A DNA stretch of 64,000 nt from positions 62,001 to 126,000 of the forward strand of contig JAWKSY010000009.1 of assembly GCA_041402125.1 (NCBI GenBank). Direction: 5' to 3'. Positions 33,375-42,117 of the stretch are shown piece by piece; the first letter of the stretch is position 1, and each line of letters begins with the position of its first letter. The notes beneath the pieces are model-generated. The model searched no databases. It was not told the origin of the DNA and saw nothing but the letters and a program-made list of their open reading frames with translations. The DNA comes from JAWKSY01 sp041402125 (GTDB taxonomy: Bacteria; Planctomycetota; GCA-002687715; DRQF01). The translations under genes and the position numbers were made by a program.

Positions 33375-33420
33375 TCCGACGGTGTTTCCGGAGCCCTCTC
33401 CGAGAGGCTTCGAGGGGCCA

Positions 33421-33456
33421 TTAAGTCTTTAGGCCAAAAGGGTTTTTGGTTAGATT
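33421..33456 (+). promoter_or_regulatory. AT-rich promoter region of gyrA
   Basis: An isolated AT-rich stretch in GC-rich DNA. TTTAGG (33428-33433), 17 bases and TAGATT (33451-33456) are a fair promoter match. The spacer contains CCAAAAGGGTTTTTGG, a short imperfect inverted repeat that could be an operator or a supercoil-sensitive element. gyrA starts about 94 bases downstream. Confidence 0.4.
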
Positions 33457-33549
33457 CCCGGCACGCCCCGCGCCGGGGTCCATCCGCCTTCCGGCCGGCG
33501 CCGGAAGACCCCCTCCGGCGCCCGGAAAAACCGCTTCGAGACGACCTGC

Positions 33550-36063
33550 ATGAGCGACGAGAAGAACCACGAGGAGGAGAGCCCGGAGCTCGATCTCCGC
33601 GTCCAGGAACTGGCCCTGGACGAGGAGATGAAGGAGTCCTACCTCTCCTACGCGATGAGCGTCATCATCCAGCGCGCCCTCCCGGACGTGCGCGATGGGC
33701 TCAAGCCGTCGCAGCGCCGCATCCTCGTGGCGATGAACGACCTCAATCTCGGGCCGCGCTCGAAGTTCCGAAAGTGCGCCAAGATCGTCGGTGACACGAC
33801 CGGTAACTACCACCCGCACGGCGACCAGGTCGTCTACCCGACGCTCGTGCGCATGGCGCAGCCCTTCAACATGCGGACGCAGCTCGTCGATCCGCAGGGC
33901 AACTTCGGCTTCGTGGACGGTTCGCCGCCCGCCGCCATGCGATACACCGAGGCGCGCATGACCGCCGCGGCGACCGAGATCCTCGACGATCTCGACAAGG
34001 AGACGGTCGACTTCGTCCCGAACTACGACGACACCCGTCTCGAGCCCTCGGTCCTCCCCTCGCGCTTCCCGAACCTGCTCTGCAACGGATCGCAGGGCAT
34101 CGCGGTCGGCATGGCGACGAGCATCCCGCCGCACAACCCGCGCGAGGTCGCGAATGCGGTGATCGCGCTCATCCGCGATCCCGAGATCGGTCTCGGCGAG
34201 CTGATGCAGATCATCCCCGGTCCGGACTTCCCGACCGGAGGCATCATCTGCGGCCGCAGCGGCATCCAGAAGTCCTACGTCTCGGGGCGCGGCCTCGTGA
34301 CCGTGCGCGGACGGGTCGGGATCGAGGAGCGCTCCGGCGATCGCCAGAGCATCGTCATCACCGAGCTCCCCTACCAGGTCAACCCGAACTCGATCTTCGA
34401 CCGGCTCAAGGACCTGATCGCCGACGGCGTCATCAAGGGCATCACGAACGTCAACGACGAGACGGACCGCAAGGCGGGCCTGCGACTCGTCATCGACATC
34501 AAGAAGGGCGAGAACGCGGAGCTGATCCTGAACCAGCTCTACAAGCTCACGCCCCTGCAGTCGACCTTCAGCATCATCATGCTCGCGCTCGACAAGGGTC
34601 GGCCGCGCACCTTCTCGCTGAAGGATCTCCTCGTCGCCTTCCTCGACCATCGCGTCGACGTCATCCAGCGTCGCACGCGCTACCTCCTGCGGAAGGCGCT
34701 CGATCGCTGTCACATCGTCGAGGGACTGCGCATCGCGGTCCAGAACATCGACGAGGTCGTCCGCATCATCAAGGAGTCCGGAAGCCCCGAGGAGGCCCGC
34801 GATCGCCTGATGGCGGCCTTCTCGCTGAGCAAGCGCCAGGCCGACGCGATCCTCGCGATGCGTCTGTCGCGCCTCACCGGGCTCGAGGTCACGAAGCTCG
34901 AGGAGGAGTACCAGCAGCTCCTCGCCGACATCGCGAACTACAAGCGGATCCTCGCCGACGTCTCCGTCGTGCACGGCATGGTCGCGGAGGAGATGGAGTC
35001 ACTCGTCGCGAAGTTCCCCGACGCGCGCCGCACGAGCATCGAGGACGTCGAGTCCGACATCGAGGACGAGTCGCTCATCGAGGACGGGGACTGCATCGTC
35101 TCCGTCACGCACTCGGGCTACGTGAAGCGACTCCCGGTCGAGACCTACCGCGCGCAGGGACGCGGCGGCAAGGGGATCAGCGGCGGAGACCTCAAGGACG
35201 GCGACTTCGTCGAGCGCATCATCGCCGCGCGCACGAAGGACTACTTCCTGATCTTCACCGACCGCGGCCGGCTCCACTGGCTCAAGGTCTACCAGATCCC
35301 CGAGATGTCCCGGACGAGCCGCGGGCGCGCCATCGTGAACCTCCTCCAGCTCCAGGAGGGGGAGTCGGTGTCCTCGATCATCCCCGTGCGGGAGTTCGAC
35401 GAGCGCTTCCTCGTCATGGTCACCGAGCGCGGCATCATCAAGAAGACGCCGCTGTCGGCGTTCTCGAACGTGCGCACCGCGGGCATCATCGCGCTCTCGA
35501 TCGACGAGGGTGACCGCCTCGTCCGCGCCGAGCTCACGGGTGGCGACGACGAGCTCCTCCTCGCGACCGCGAAGGGACAGGCGATCCGCTTCCACGAGAA
35601 CGACGTCCGTCCGATGGGTCGGACGGCGCGCGGCGTCCGCGCGATCCGCTTCAAGACGGAGGACGATGCCGTCGTCGGCGCGGTCGTCGTCGCGGCCGAC
35701 CGCACGCTGCTCACCGTCTGCGAGAGCGGCTACGGCAAGCGGACCGACTTCGAGCAGTACCGCGTCCAGAGCCGCGGCGGCTCCGGCATCCGCAACATCA
35801 AGACGCCGCCGCGCAACGGCCGCGTCGTGGTGGTCCGGGCGGTCTCGAACGACGAGGACCTCATCCTCATGACCGAGGCCGGCATGGCGATGCGCACGGG
35901 GGCGGAGACGATCTCGCTCATCGGCCGCGACACCCAGGGTGTCCGCGTCATGGGTCTCAAGGACGGCGACCGGCTCGTCGGCTGCGCCGTCGTCGCGCGC
36001 GACGCCGAGGAGGAGGGCGGCGCCCCCGAGGGTGGCGAGGCCTCGCCCGAGCGCGAGGACTGA
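33550..36063 (+). CDS. gyrA: DNA gyrase subunit A
   Basis: An 837-residue GyrA, the breakage-reunion subunit of gyrase. The N-terminal ESYLSYAMSVIIQRALPDVRDGLKP is conserved. The catalytic tyrosine is Tyr132 in AAMRYTEARM. The GyrA-box QGRGGKG (residues 536-542) at the start of the C-terminal beta-pinwheel separates it from ParC. Six pinwheel blades can be followed to a short acidic tail. The quinolone region reads HPHGDQVVYPTLVRMAQPF: Gln93 and Pro97 stand at the positions of E. coli Ser83 and Asp87. No gyrB is in this window. Confidence 0.95.
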   Translation: MSDEKNHEEESPELDLRVQELALDEEMKESYLSYAMSVIIQRALPDVRDGLKPSQRRILVAMNDLNLGPRSKFRKCAKIVGDTTGNYHPHGDQVVYPTLVRMAQPFNMRTQLVDPQGNFGFVDGSPPAAMRYTEARMTAAATEILDDLDKETVDFVPNYDDTRLEPSVLPSRFPNLLCNGSQGIAVGMATSIPPHNPREVANAVIALIRDPEIGLGELMQIIPGPDFPTGGIICGRSGIQKSYVSGRGLVTVRGRVGIEERSGDRQSIVITELPYQVNPNSIFDRLKDLIADGVIKGITNVNDETDRKAGLRLVIDIKKGENAELILNQLYKLTPLQSTFSIIMLALDKGRPRTFSLKDLLVAFLDHRVDVIQRRTRYLLRKALDRCHIVEGLRIAVQNIDEVVRIIKESGSPEEARDRLMAAFSLSKRQADAILAMRLSRLTGLEVTKLEEEYQQLLADIANYKRILADVSVVHGMVAEEMESLVAKFPDARRTSIEDVESDIEDESLIEDGDCIVSVTHSGYVKRLPVETYRAQGRGGKGISGGDLKDGDFVERIIAARTKDYFLIFTDRGRLHWLKVYQIPEMSRTSRGRAIVNLLQLQEGESVSSIIPVREFDERFLVMVTERGIIKKTPLSAFSNVRTAGIIALSIDEGDRLVRAELTGGDDELLLATAKGQAIRFHENDVRPMGRTARGVRAIRFKTEDDAVVGAVVVAADRTLLTVCESGYGKRTDFEQYRVQSRGGSGIRNIKTPPRNGRVVVVRAVSNDEDLILMTEAGMAMRTGAETISLIGRDTQGVRVMGLKDGDRLVGCAVVARDAEEEGGAPEGGEASPERED

Positions 36064-36094
36064 TCGCGCGCCGGCCCGGGGCCGAAGGCGACCG

Positions 36095-36469
36095 TCAGGC
36101 GTCCGGGGAGGCCGGCTCCCCGGCGCCGTAGGCCTCGAGGCGACCGAACCAGGTGACGAGGACGAGCGCGCCCTCGGGGCTGTGGGGCTCGTGCACGCTC
36201 CCGGGCGACAGGGCGACCCAGGTGCCGGCTTCGTAGCGGCCGGACTCGTCCTCGATCGCGCCCTCGATGACCCAGTACTGCTCGCCCTCGGGGTGCACGT
36301 GGCGCGGCGCCCGCGCTCCCGGCGCGAAGCGCAGGAACATCGCGCTGAAACTCCGCTCGCGATCGCGATGCACGGTGGCCTTCTCGACCCCTCGCACATG
36401 GGCGAGAAGGCGCCTCGTCCGGCCGGAAGGTCGTCGGTCGAGGGGCTTTCGGTCGGTTTCGGAATTCAT
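36095..36469 (-). CDS. Small cupin-domain protein
   Basis: A 124-residue single-domain cupin. The beta-barrel metal motif APRHVHPEGEQYWVIEGAIEDE (G-x5-H-x-H-x3,4-E plan) and the second motif PGSVHEPHSPEGALVLV are present. Such proteins bind a metal and act as sugar or small-molecule enzymes, ChrR-type sensors, or dioxygenases. Nothing here indicates which. ATG 36469 follows GGAG eight bases upstream. It is convergent with gyrA, 31 bases apart. Confidence 0.8.
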   Translation of the reverse strand: MNSETDRKPLDRRPSGRTRRLLAHVRGVEKATVHRDRERSFSAMFLRFAPGARAPRHVHPEGEQYWVIEGAIEDESGRYEAGTWVALSPGSVHEPHSPEGALVLVTWFGRLEAYGAGEPASPDA

Positions 36470-36499
36470 GCAAAAGTCTCCAAGACGTAACCCGGTGTT

Positions 36500-36656
36500 C
36501 AATAGCGACTTGTGCTCCGGATTTCCTGTAACGCCGCATCTTTTCCCGAGAACACGCGCCGTTTTCACCCCCTCGCCCGCCAAGAAGAGTGGGAAAAACG
36601 GTGCTTAGGGCTCGTTGATGGCGCCAGGACTTCGGTCCTGGCGCCATCTTTTTTTT
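36500..36656 (+). ncRNA. Candidate structured small RNA or attenuated leader
   Basis: No coding region lies between the cupin gene (minus) and the secreted protein at 36875 (plus), yet a very strong plus-strand intrinsic terminator ends at 36656. Just before it, CCGTTTTCACCC (36559-36570) can pair with GGGAAAAACGG (36591-36601) around a purine/C-rich loop. A short transcript starting near 36500 and ending in the T-run would be about 150 bases with at least two stems. It does not match the SRP RNA, tmRNA or RNase P cores I know. It could instead be a regulatory leader for the gene at 36875. Start site not identified. Confidence 0.35.
36617..36656 (+). terminator. Strong intrinsic terminator
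   Basis: A perfect 14-base stem, GATGGCGCCAGGAC (36617-36630) with its complement (36635-36648), closed by a stable TTCG tetraloop and followed by eight T residues (36649-36656). This is the best Rho-independent terminator in the window. It cannot be for gyrA, because the cupin gene lies antisense in between. The minus strand has no T-run. Confidence 0.9.
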
Positions 36657-36874
36657 GCGCCCGCCCCGAGCGTCGTCCGGCGCCTCGCCGATCGAACCGC
36701 GGGCCACGGACGTCGTTGTCCACCCCCGCGTCCGGACCCCGCTTGACCCGCTCTCCGACGCGTCGTACCGTAACGGCCCGCGCGAAAAGCAGAAACGTCT
36801 CTAACCCCATGGTGGAAAGTCGTTTCGAGCGCGCTCCCCACGGAGCCGCGGCCCTCTATCCTAGGAGTCCCCAC
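36657..36874. other. Gap between terminator and secreted-protein gene
   Basis: About 218 bases without a gene. The stretch CCTCTATCCTAGG near 36853 contains TATCCT, a possible -10 close to the ATG at 36875. A single TTGTCCACC near 36718 resembles a high-GC DnaA box with one mismatch but has no companions. Confidence 0.3.
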
Positions 36875-38014
36875 ATGAACTGGTGGTCCGGTCTCGGCCT
36901 CGTCGTCACCACGGTCGCGGTTCTCGCCGTCTCGGCTTCGGCCCAGAGCGCCGACATCAGCTACCTCGACTCGAAAGGCAAGCTGCGCGACGACAAGGGC
37001 ACCATCGAAGGGCACACCTTCCGTGGGCTCGCCTTCAACAAGGGTCGGAACGCGCCGACGCGCCTCATCAGCGCCGACGAGCTCGTCAAGGTCGAGTACT
37101 CGCGTCGCCCCGACGGCTACGACGAGGCCATGGCGCTGATCGCCAAGGGCGAGCTCCGCGACGGCGCGGAGGGTCTGCTCGGCGTGCTCGGCGAGCTGAA
37201 GTCCGACCGCTACGCCTGGGCGCGCCAGGAGTGCCTCTTCGGCGCGGCCGACGCCTACTACCGCGGGGGCGACTACGATCAGTACAACGCGCTCACCGCG
37301 AAGCTCGTCGCCGAGGTTCCGGAGACGCGCTTCCTGCCCGAGATCGAGCTCCGGCGCGCCGACCTCCTGACGGCGCAGGGGAAGTTCGACGAGGCGGTCG
37401 CCGCCTACGACCGCATCTCCAGCGAGGGCGCGACCAACGGCTACGCGCCGAGCTTCCTGGCGCGCGCCGCGCTCGGCAAGGTCGAGGCTCTCCTCGCGGC
37501 CAAGAAGGTCGGCGAGGCCGAAACGACGCTCGCGGCCGCCAAGGCCAAGGTCTCCGGCGACGCCGGCCAGGCGCGATTCCGCGCGATGGAGGCCCGCGTG
37601 GCGCTCGCCAAGGAGGACATCTCCGGCGCGCGCAGCAAGTTCCAGGCGCTGGTCGAGGCCGGCGCGAAGGAGTTCGAGAAGGACGCCGGCGTGACGCGCC
37701 ACCCGATCCTCCTCGCCGCCGGCGCCAACGGGCTCGGCGACATCCTCTTCGCCGAGGAGAAGTACCCGGAGGCCATGCTCGAGTACTCGAAGACCTTCGC
37801 GCTCTTCGCGTCCGACGTCTCGCTCCAGTCCGAGGTCGCCTGGGCCATGTGGCAGTTCGCGCGCTGCAACAGCCGCCTCGCGAACTCCACGAAGGAAGAC
37901 GAGCAGCGGAAGGTCTACGCCGACCGGCACCGCCGGATGCGCGAGCGCGTCGCCAGCGAGTTCCCGCGGACCCTCGGCGGCCAGCTCGCCCTCAAGGAGA
38001 TGGGCGCTCGCTGA
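36875..38014 (+). CDS. Secreted TPR-like repeat protein
   Basis: A 379-residue exported protein. Signal peptide MNWWSGLGLVVTTVAVLAVSASAQ is followed by a short domain with SADISYLDSKGKLRDDKGTIEG and then helical repeats of TPR type (for example DAYYRGGDYDQYNALTAKLV, DLLTAQGKFDEAVAAYDRI, LLAAKKVGEAETTLAAAK, ILFAEEKYPEAMLEYSKTF). TPR proteins in the periplasm often scaffold cell-envelope complexes. The specific partner is unknown. GGAG precedes ATG 36875 by seven bases. A terminator follows directly. Confidence 0.75.
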   Translation: MNWWSGLGLVVTTVAVLAVSASAQSADISYLDSKGKLRDDKGTIEGHTFRGLAFNKGRNAPTRLISADELVKVEYSRRPDGYDEAMALIAKGELRDGAEGLLGVLGELKSDRYAWARQECLFGAADAYYRGGDYDQYNALTAKLVAEVPETRFLPEIELRRADLLTAQGKFDEAVAAYDRISSEGATNGYAPSFLARAALGKVEALLAAKKVGEAETTLAAAKAKVSGDAGQARFRAMEARVALAKEDISGARSKFQALVEAGAKEFEKDAGVTRHPILLAAGANGLGDILFAEEKYPEAMLEYSKTFALFASDVSLQSEVAWAMWQFARCNSRLANSTKEDEQRKVYADRHRRMRERVASEFPRTLGGQLALKEMGAR

Positions 38015-38042
38015 ACGCCCCCGGGGTTCTCCGGACCCGCCT

Positions 38043-38093
38043 CACGAGACCCCGCCCGACGGCCTTCGCGCCGTCCGGCGGGGTTTTCTCGTG
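38043..38093 (+). terminator. Terminator downstream of the secreted TPR-like gene
   Basis: Arms CACGAGACCCCGCC (from 38043) and GGCGGGG...TCTCGTG (to 38093) pair, with an inner GACGG/CCGTC stem and TTTT inside the 3' arm. A transcript would fold the CCCCGCC/GGCGGGG stem first and end in the T-run. Confidence 0.65.
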
Positions 38094-38189
38094 AAGGACG
38101 AGGGAGGGAACGAACCGCGCTCGTCTGCTATCGTCGGCGGGGCCGCGCGGCGTGCGCGGAGCAGCGGGGTTCGAGGGGGCGCGTCGAGA

Positions 38190-40235
38190 ATGGCCAAGGG
38201 AACGGGACGTTCGCGGCCGCGCAAGCGGATCATCGTGGCGGGAGTGCTGGGCGTCCTCCTCGCCCTCACCCTGATCTTCGTGTTCCGCAACGTCTACGAC
38301 CCCTTCGCCGAGGACGTGCCGGACCTCAAGGTCTTCCTCCCCGCCGATCTCGACTGGGTCATCGAGTGCGAGGACCTTCCGACCGTCCTCGACGAGCTCG
38401 AGAACTCGGAGTTCTTCGCCGCGCTCGACGCCCACCCCGGCTTCCGGGAGTTCATGACCTCGCCGACGATGCGGGATCTCTCGGCGCTGCAGCGTCTGCG
38501 CGACGGCCTCCGAGAGCTCCATCGTCTCGAGTCGAGCTTCGAGCTGCCGGTCGACGTCGAGCTCATCGGGGATCTCAGCGGTCGCCAGCTCGTCCTCGGC
38601 GGCTACGCCCCCGAGGCGGGGGCCGACCCCGACGCGGTGCCGGGCTTCGTCGCCGCGATCCGTCCGGACTCCCGCTGGGGTCAGGTCTTCGTCAACGTCC
38701 TCTGCCACGAGACCCTCGCGACGACCTTCATCTCCGATCGTCTCCCCGACGCGGAGCTCCGCCACCGGAACTGGGGCGTCGAGATCGAGTTCGCGGCCCA
38801 GGGCAAGCCCATGGTCCTCGGGATCGCGCGGATCGAGAGCGCCATCCTCGCCGGGACCGATCTCGATCTGCTCGTGCGGATCGCCAAGCAGACGCGCGCC
38901 GAGGGCGTGCCCCTCGTCGCGCCGAGTCGCTATCTCGACCGCTGGGCCTGGGACGAGGCCGCGCCGGGTTCCTCGCTGCGCCTGCTCCTCTCGCGTCGCT
39001 ACGCCGAGTCGGAGGTCTCCCTCCTGGACCGCTGGCTGGCGCCGATGTGGGGGCCGGACATGGCCCGCGTCTTCGAGGGCCTCTTCCCCGAACTGAACGC
39101 GGGAGGCGCCGACGCGATCTCGGCCGAGTTCGACCGCGAGGCGCGCCTGCGCTGGGAGAGCGACGCGACCACGCGCACGTCGCGCTCCCTCTTCGGCGCG
39201 GCCCGGGATCTCGATCGACCGGCGATCCGCCGCCAGATCGACGAGGTCCTCGCCCGCCTGTCCTCCGTCGTCTTCGGCTACGGCTACATCGACGCCGCCC
39301 CCGGGCAGATCGTCCGACGGGTGCTCGAGGACCCGCGGCTCGTCGATGCCGACAAGCGCGCCCTCTGGTTCGAGGAGCTGGCGGCGAATGTGCCGCGCTT
39401 CGCGCGAGCGGCGCCCGCGCCCGGCGTCGCGCCGGATCTCGTTCCCGACCTCCGCGAGGAGTTCGACCGCCTCTTCGCTCCCGGCGTCGGGATGCTGCTC
39501 TTCCAGAAGGAGCGCAGCGACGAGGAGGTGGACAGCGGGCCGGGAATCGCCGCCGTCTTCCGCGTCCGCGACCGTGCCGCCTTCGACGACTTCCTGGCCG
39601 AGATCTCGACCGCCCTCGACGGCGCCGACATGCAGGCCTTCGATCGCGTCGACTGGGAGGACGCCGTCCTCTGGCGCATCACGAAGACCGCCTTCCTGGA
39701 CGATCCGATCAACAACCGCCCGGGATTCGCCCTGGTCGGCGAGTGGCTGATCGTGACGAACTGGTTCCGCCTCCTCGGCGCGATGCCTTCCGTCGCCGCG
39801 GGCGGTGTCGAGGCCTTCGGCGAGGGACCGCGACGCGAACTCGAGGACCTGCTCGACCGCGCCGAGCCCACCAGCCGCGCGTTCCTCTACCTGGACGCCT
39901 CGCGTTTCCACGACTTCATGGAGATCGCGAAGGAGGGGTGGATCCGGGACCGGGCGGAGATCACGGAGCAGGAGAAGGGCCTGGAGTACCGTCGTCTCGA
40001 ACTCGAGGCCACGAAGGCCGGCATCGCGCCGATCGAGCGCGAGGTCTGGATCGACCGCGCCTACGAGCGGTGGAAGATCACGATGCAGCGCGAGCGCAAT
40101 CCCGACACCATCCGTCGGGAGATCGACCGGACCCTCGGCTGGTTCCGGGGGGTCTTCGGTCGCCTCTTCGCCACCGTGGGCCGGGGCGAGGATCGGCTCC
40201 GATTCGAGCTCCGGCTCGACGCCGCGGGGCGCTGA
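38190..40235 (+). CDS. Large membrane-anchored protein of unknown function
   Basis: A 681-residue protein with a basic N-terminus and one membrane helix (IIVAGVLGVLLALTLIFVF, residues 15-33), then a long extracytoplasmic region. There are no cysteines clustered for metal binding and no known enzymatic motif. Segments such as DVPDLKVFLPADLDWVIECEDLP and PGIAAVFRVRDRAAFDDFLAEI suggest mixed alpha/beta domains that recur, reminiscent of DUF3352-type secreted domains in which ferredoxin-like units repeat. I cannot confirm this. The C-terminus has a helical, Arg/Glu-rich segment. A purine-rich GAGGGGG stands 11 bases before the ATG. Confidence 0.65.
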   Translation: MAKGTGRSRPRKRIIVAGVLGVLLALTLIFVFRNVYDPFAEDVPDLKVFLPADLDWVIECEDLPTVLDELENSEFFAALDAHPGFREFMTSPTMRDLSALQRLRDGLRELHRLESSFELPVDVELIGDLSGRQLVLGGYAPEAGADPDAVPGFVAAIRPDSRWGQVFVNVLCHETLATTFISDRLPDAELRHRNWGVEIEFAAQGKPMVLGIARIESAILAGTDLDLLVRIAKQTRAEGVPLVAPSRYLDRWAWDEAAPGSSLRLLLSRRYAESEVSLLDRWLAPMWGPDMARVFEGLFPELNAGGADAISAEFDREARLRWESDATTRTSRSLFGAARDLDRPAIRRQIDEVLARLSSVVFGYGYIDAAPGQIVRRVLEDPRLVDADKRALWFEELAANVPRFARAAPAPGVAPDLVPDLREEFDRLFAPGVGMLLFQKERSDEEVDSGPGIAAVFRVRDRAAFDDFLAEISTALDGADMQAFDRVDWEDAVLWRITKTAFLDDPINNRPGFALVGEWLIVTNWFRLLGAMPSVAAGGVEAFGEGPRRELEDLLDRAEPTSRAFLYLDASRFHDFMEIAKEGWIRDRAEITEQEKGLEYRRLELEATKAGIAPIEREVWIDRAYERWKITMQRERNPDTIRREIDRTLGWFRGVFGRLFATVGRGEDRLRFELRLDAAGR

Positions 40236-40323
40236 ACCCGGCCGCGGGAGGGGGCGTCGGGCCGCCCTTCCGGGAACCCGAAAAATGCGCTCCTCGGCCC
40301 CTGGTCCGTCGGGACGGGCCCCC

Positions 40324-40329
40324 TATAAT
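40324..40329 (+). promoter_or_regulatory. -10 box of the tRNA-Leu gene
   Basis: TATAAT followed by CCGG, 15 bases upstream of the tRNA 5' end. No strong -35 is seen. Confidence 0.5.
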
Positions 40330-40344
40330 CCGGGTCCTCGTGCA

Positions 40345-40430
<86 letters not shown>

Positions 40431-40440
40431 CTGAGACGAC

Positions 40441-40478
40441 GAGCGCCGATCCTTCGGGATCGGCGCTCGTTCCTTTTC
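40441..40478 (+). terminator. Terminator of the tRNA-Leu transcript
   Basis: Stem GAGCGCCGATCC (40441-40452) with its complement (40457-40468), TTCG tetraloop, then GTTCCTTTT. It begins 10 bases after the tRNA. Confidence 0.8.
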
Positions 40479-40578
40479 CCGACCCGATCGGGAACCTCCT
40501 CCCCCCTACGAGCGCGGCCCGGAACCCTCGGGCGAGGATTCCGGGCCGCGCGTCGCGGACGTCGCTCGAGAGGCCGGA

Positions 40579-41538
40579 TCAGGGCCAGACGTAGCGCTTC
40601 GGGGTCGTGATGTCGGTCACGTTCCCGGCGCCGTCGAAGACGACGATCATGAAGTCGAAGGTGTCACCCGACGGGATCGCCGGCGTCGGCACGTTGATCG
40701 TGTAGTTGCCGGCGCCGTTCGTCAGGACGTGGAGACCCGGCGTCCCGAGCGGGTAGCCGAGGATCTCGAAGATCAGCGGATCGGGGTAGAGGCCGAAGAC
40801 CTCGCCGCCGCCGACCGGACCCGAGACGTTGCCGCTGATGAAGTGCCAGCAGCGGGTGACCGGCGTCGTGGTGTGCATCTGGACCTGCTGGACCGCACCC
40901 ATGTTGACGAAGTCGACCCGGTTGAAGTCGAACGGGGTGCCGACCAGGTGCTGGAAGTTGTCGAAGTAGCCCTTCGAGACCGACAGGCCGCTGAGGTCGC
41001 CGACGTGCATGCGGATCGTGAAGACCGTCGTCGCGGTGGCGTTCGGGAAGACGGCGCCGAGATCGACCGAGGCGTTCAGGATCGGCGTGGCGCCGCCGAC
41101 GACCGTGCTCGTGTCGAGGTGGACCGCGTTGTAGACCGAGGTGCCGTCGCTGATGCTGACCTCGAGGAAGTCGGCCTCGCCGACGTTCGCCGTCACGAGC
41201 ACGCAATCGAAGGTGAGCAGGGTCTGGGTCGGTGAGGGCACCGTGAAGGCCTGCGAGATGGCCGCCGTGGCGCTCGCGTCGGTGCCGAAGCCGCCCGGGT
41301 TCGAGTGCGGCATCGCGCCGCCCGTGCCCTGGGAACTGACCGAGAGGTAGAAGAAGGGGTCGGTCGGCATGCCGGCGTCGGAGAAGAACGCCGACGTGAT
41401 CGTTCCCGACTCGATCGTCCACCCCGCCGGCGACGGGAAGCCCGACGTGAAGGAGGGGTTCGTGAGCTGGGCCTGAGCCGGGGTCGCGACGAACGCCAGG
41501 GTGAGCGCGGCGACGAAGGCAAGAGCGATCCTGGACAT
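40579..41538 (-). CDS. Secreted protein with beta-rich domain, function unknown
   Basis: A 319-residue exported protein. Signal peptide MSRIALAFVAALTLAFVATPAQA is followed by a Ser/Thr/Gly-rich region with a beta-sandwich appearance (LTNPSFTSGFPSPAGWTIESG, ADFLEVSISDGTSVYNAV), like secreted carbohydrate-binding or 'choice-of-anchor' type domains. No anchor motif is visible at the C-terminus, which ends KRYVWP. Only one Cys pair is visible. ATG 41538 has GGGAGA upstream. It is convergent with the tRNA-Leu unit. Confidence 0.7.
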   Translation of the reverse strand: MSRIALAFVAALTLAFVATPAQAQLTNPSFTSGFPSPAGWTIESGTITSAFFSDAGMPTDPFFYLSVSSQGTGGAMPHSNPGGFGTDASATAAISQAFTVPSPTQTLLTFDCVLVTANVGEADFLEVSISDGTSVYNAVHLDTSTVVGGATPILNASVDLGAVFPNATATTVFTIRMHVGDLSGLSVSKGYFDNFQHLVGTPFDFNRVDFVNMGAVQQVQMHTTTPVTRCWHFISGNVSGPVGGGEVFGLYPDPLIFEILGYPLGTPGLHVLTNGAGNYTINVPTPAIPSGDTFDFMIVVFDGAGNVTDITTPKRYVWP

Positions 41539-41923
41539 GGGGTCTCCCGTCGAATGGGTCCCGGCGGCGCGCGATCGCGACGTCCGGGAGCGTGGGTCTC
41601 GTCTCGGACCGCCGGAAGCGGAGGTCCGAATCCGCACGCGCATCGGCGTGTGCGGGGCGGCGCGGAGCGCCACGGGCGTGTCGGGTGATTCGAGCACGGC
41701 ACGGGTGCGAACCCGGGGACGCGGAGCGCCCTCGGCCCCGACATTGGAATCGAAAGTCGGGGGCCCTCCCAGCGTTTTTTCCTTTGTCCGGACCGGGGAA
41801 CGGGGGGTCCGACGCAAGCCGTCTCGGACGCCGGTCTTGCGCCGATCCGCACCCCCCTCGGCCGGTCGAATGAACACGCAGTTCCGCGCCTCCTCCCCGA
41901 CGCCGGGTGAAAATGCGACGAGG

Positions 41924-41952
41924 CTCAAGTCGAGTCGCGGTCGGCCCGATGA
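41924..41952 (+). promoter_or_regulatory. Candidate FliA (sigma-28) promoter 1 of the flgM-like gene
   Basis: CTCAAGT (41924-41930), 15 bases, CCGATGA (41946-41952). The enteric FliA consensus TAAAGTTT-N11-GCCGATAA gives AAGT-N14-CCGATAA, so this matches with one extra base in the spacer and one mismatch in the -10. Confidence 0.45.
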
Positions 41953-42025
41953 GGAGAAGGGGAATCCGGCCGTCGGTTTCCGGAGCAAGCTCCGGACCCC
42001 GGCGGGAAAACCGGGCGCGCGCGGG

Positions 42026-42053
42026 CTCAAGTCGCGCCCCGATCTTCCGATCA
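42026..42053 (+). promoter_or_regulatory. Candidate FliA (sigma-28) promoter 2 of the flgM-like gene
   Basis: CTCAAGT (42026-42032), exactly 14 bases, CCGATCA (42047-42053), about 64 bases before the ATG at 42118. Spacing equals that of the enteric FliA consensus. It is about 100 bases downstream of a near-identical copy of the -35 word. Confidence 0.5.
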
Positions 42054-42117
42054 TCCCTCGACGGACCGGGACGCGGCCTCCTCAGGCGGCGGAGCACCGG
42101 GGTCAGGAGGACCGACC

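Larger units (their letters stand above)
41539..42117. other. 579-base intergenic region with two FliA-type promoters
   Basis: No convincing gene on either strand: open frames here have skewed Arg/Pro composition and no ribosome sites. The right part contains two sequences of the flagellar sigma-28 type (listed separately) in front of the flgM-like gene. The left part should hold the promoter of the secreted-protein gene, but I cannot see it. The AT-rich word GTTTTTTCCTTTG near 41774 could be a terminator tail or promoter element. Confidence 0.5.

Noticed and set aside
36710..36730. DnaA box TTGTCCACC near 36718
   Set aside because: Single imperfect copy with no neighbours; not an origin.
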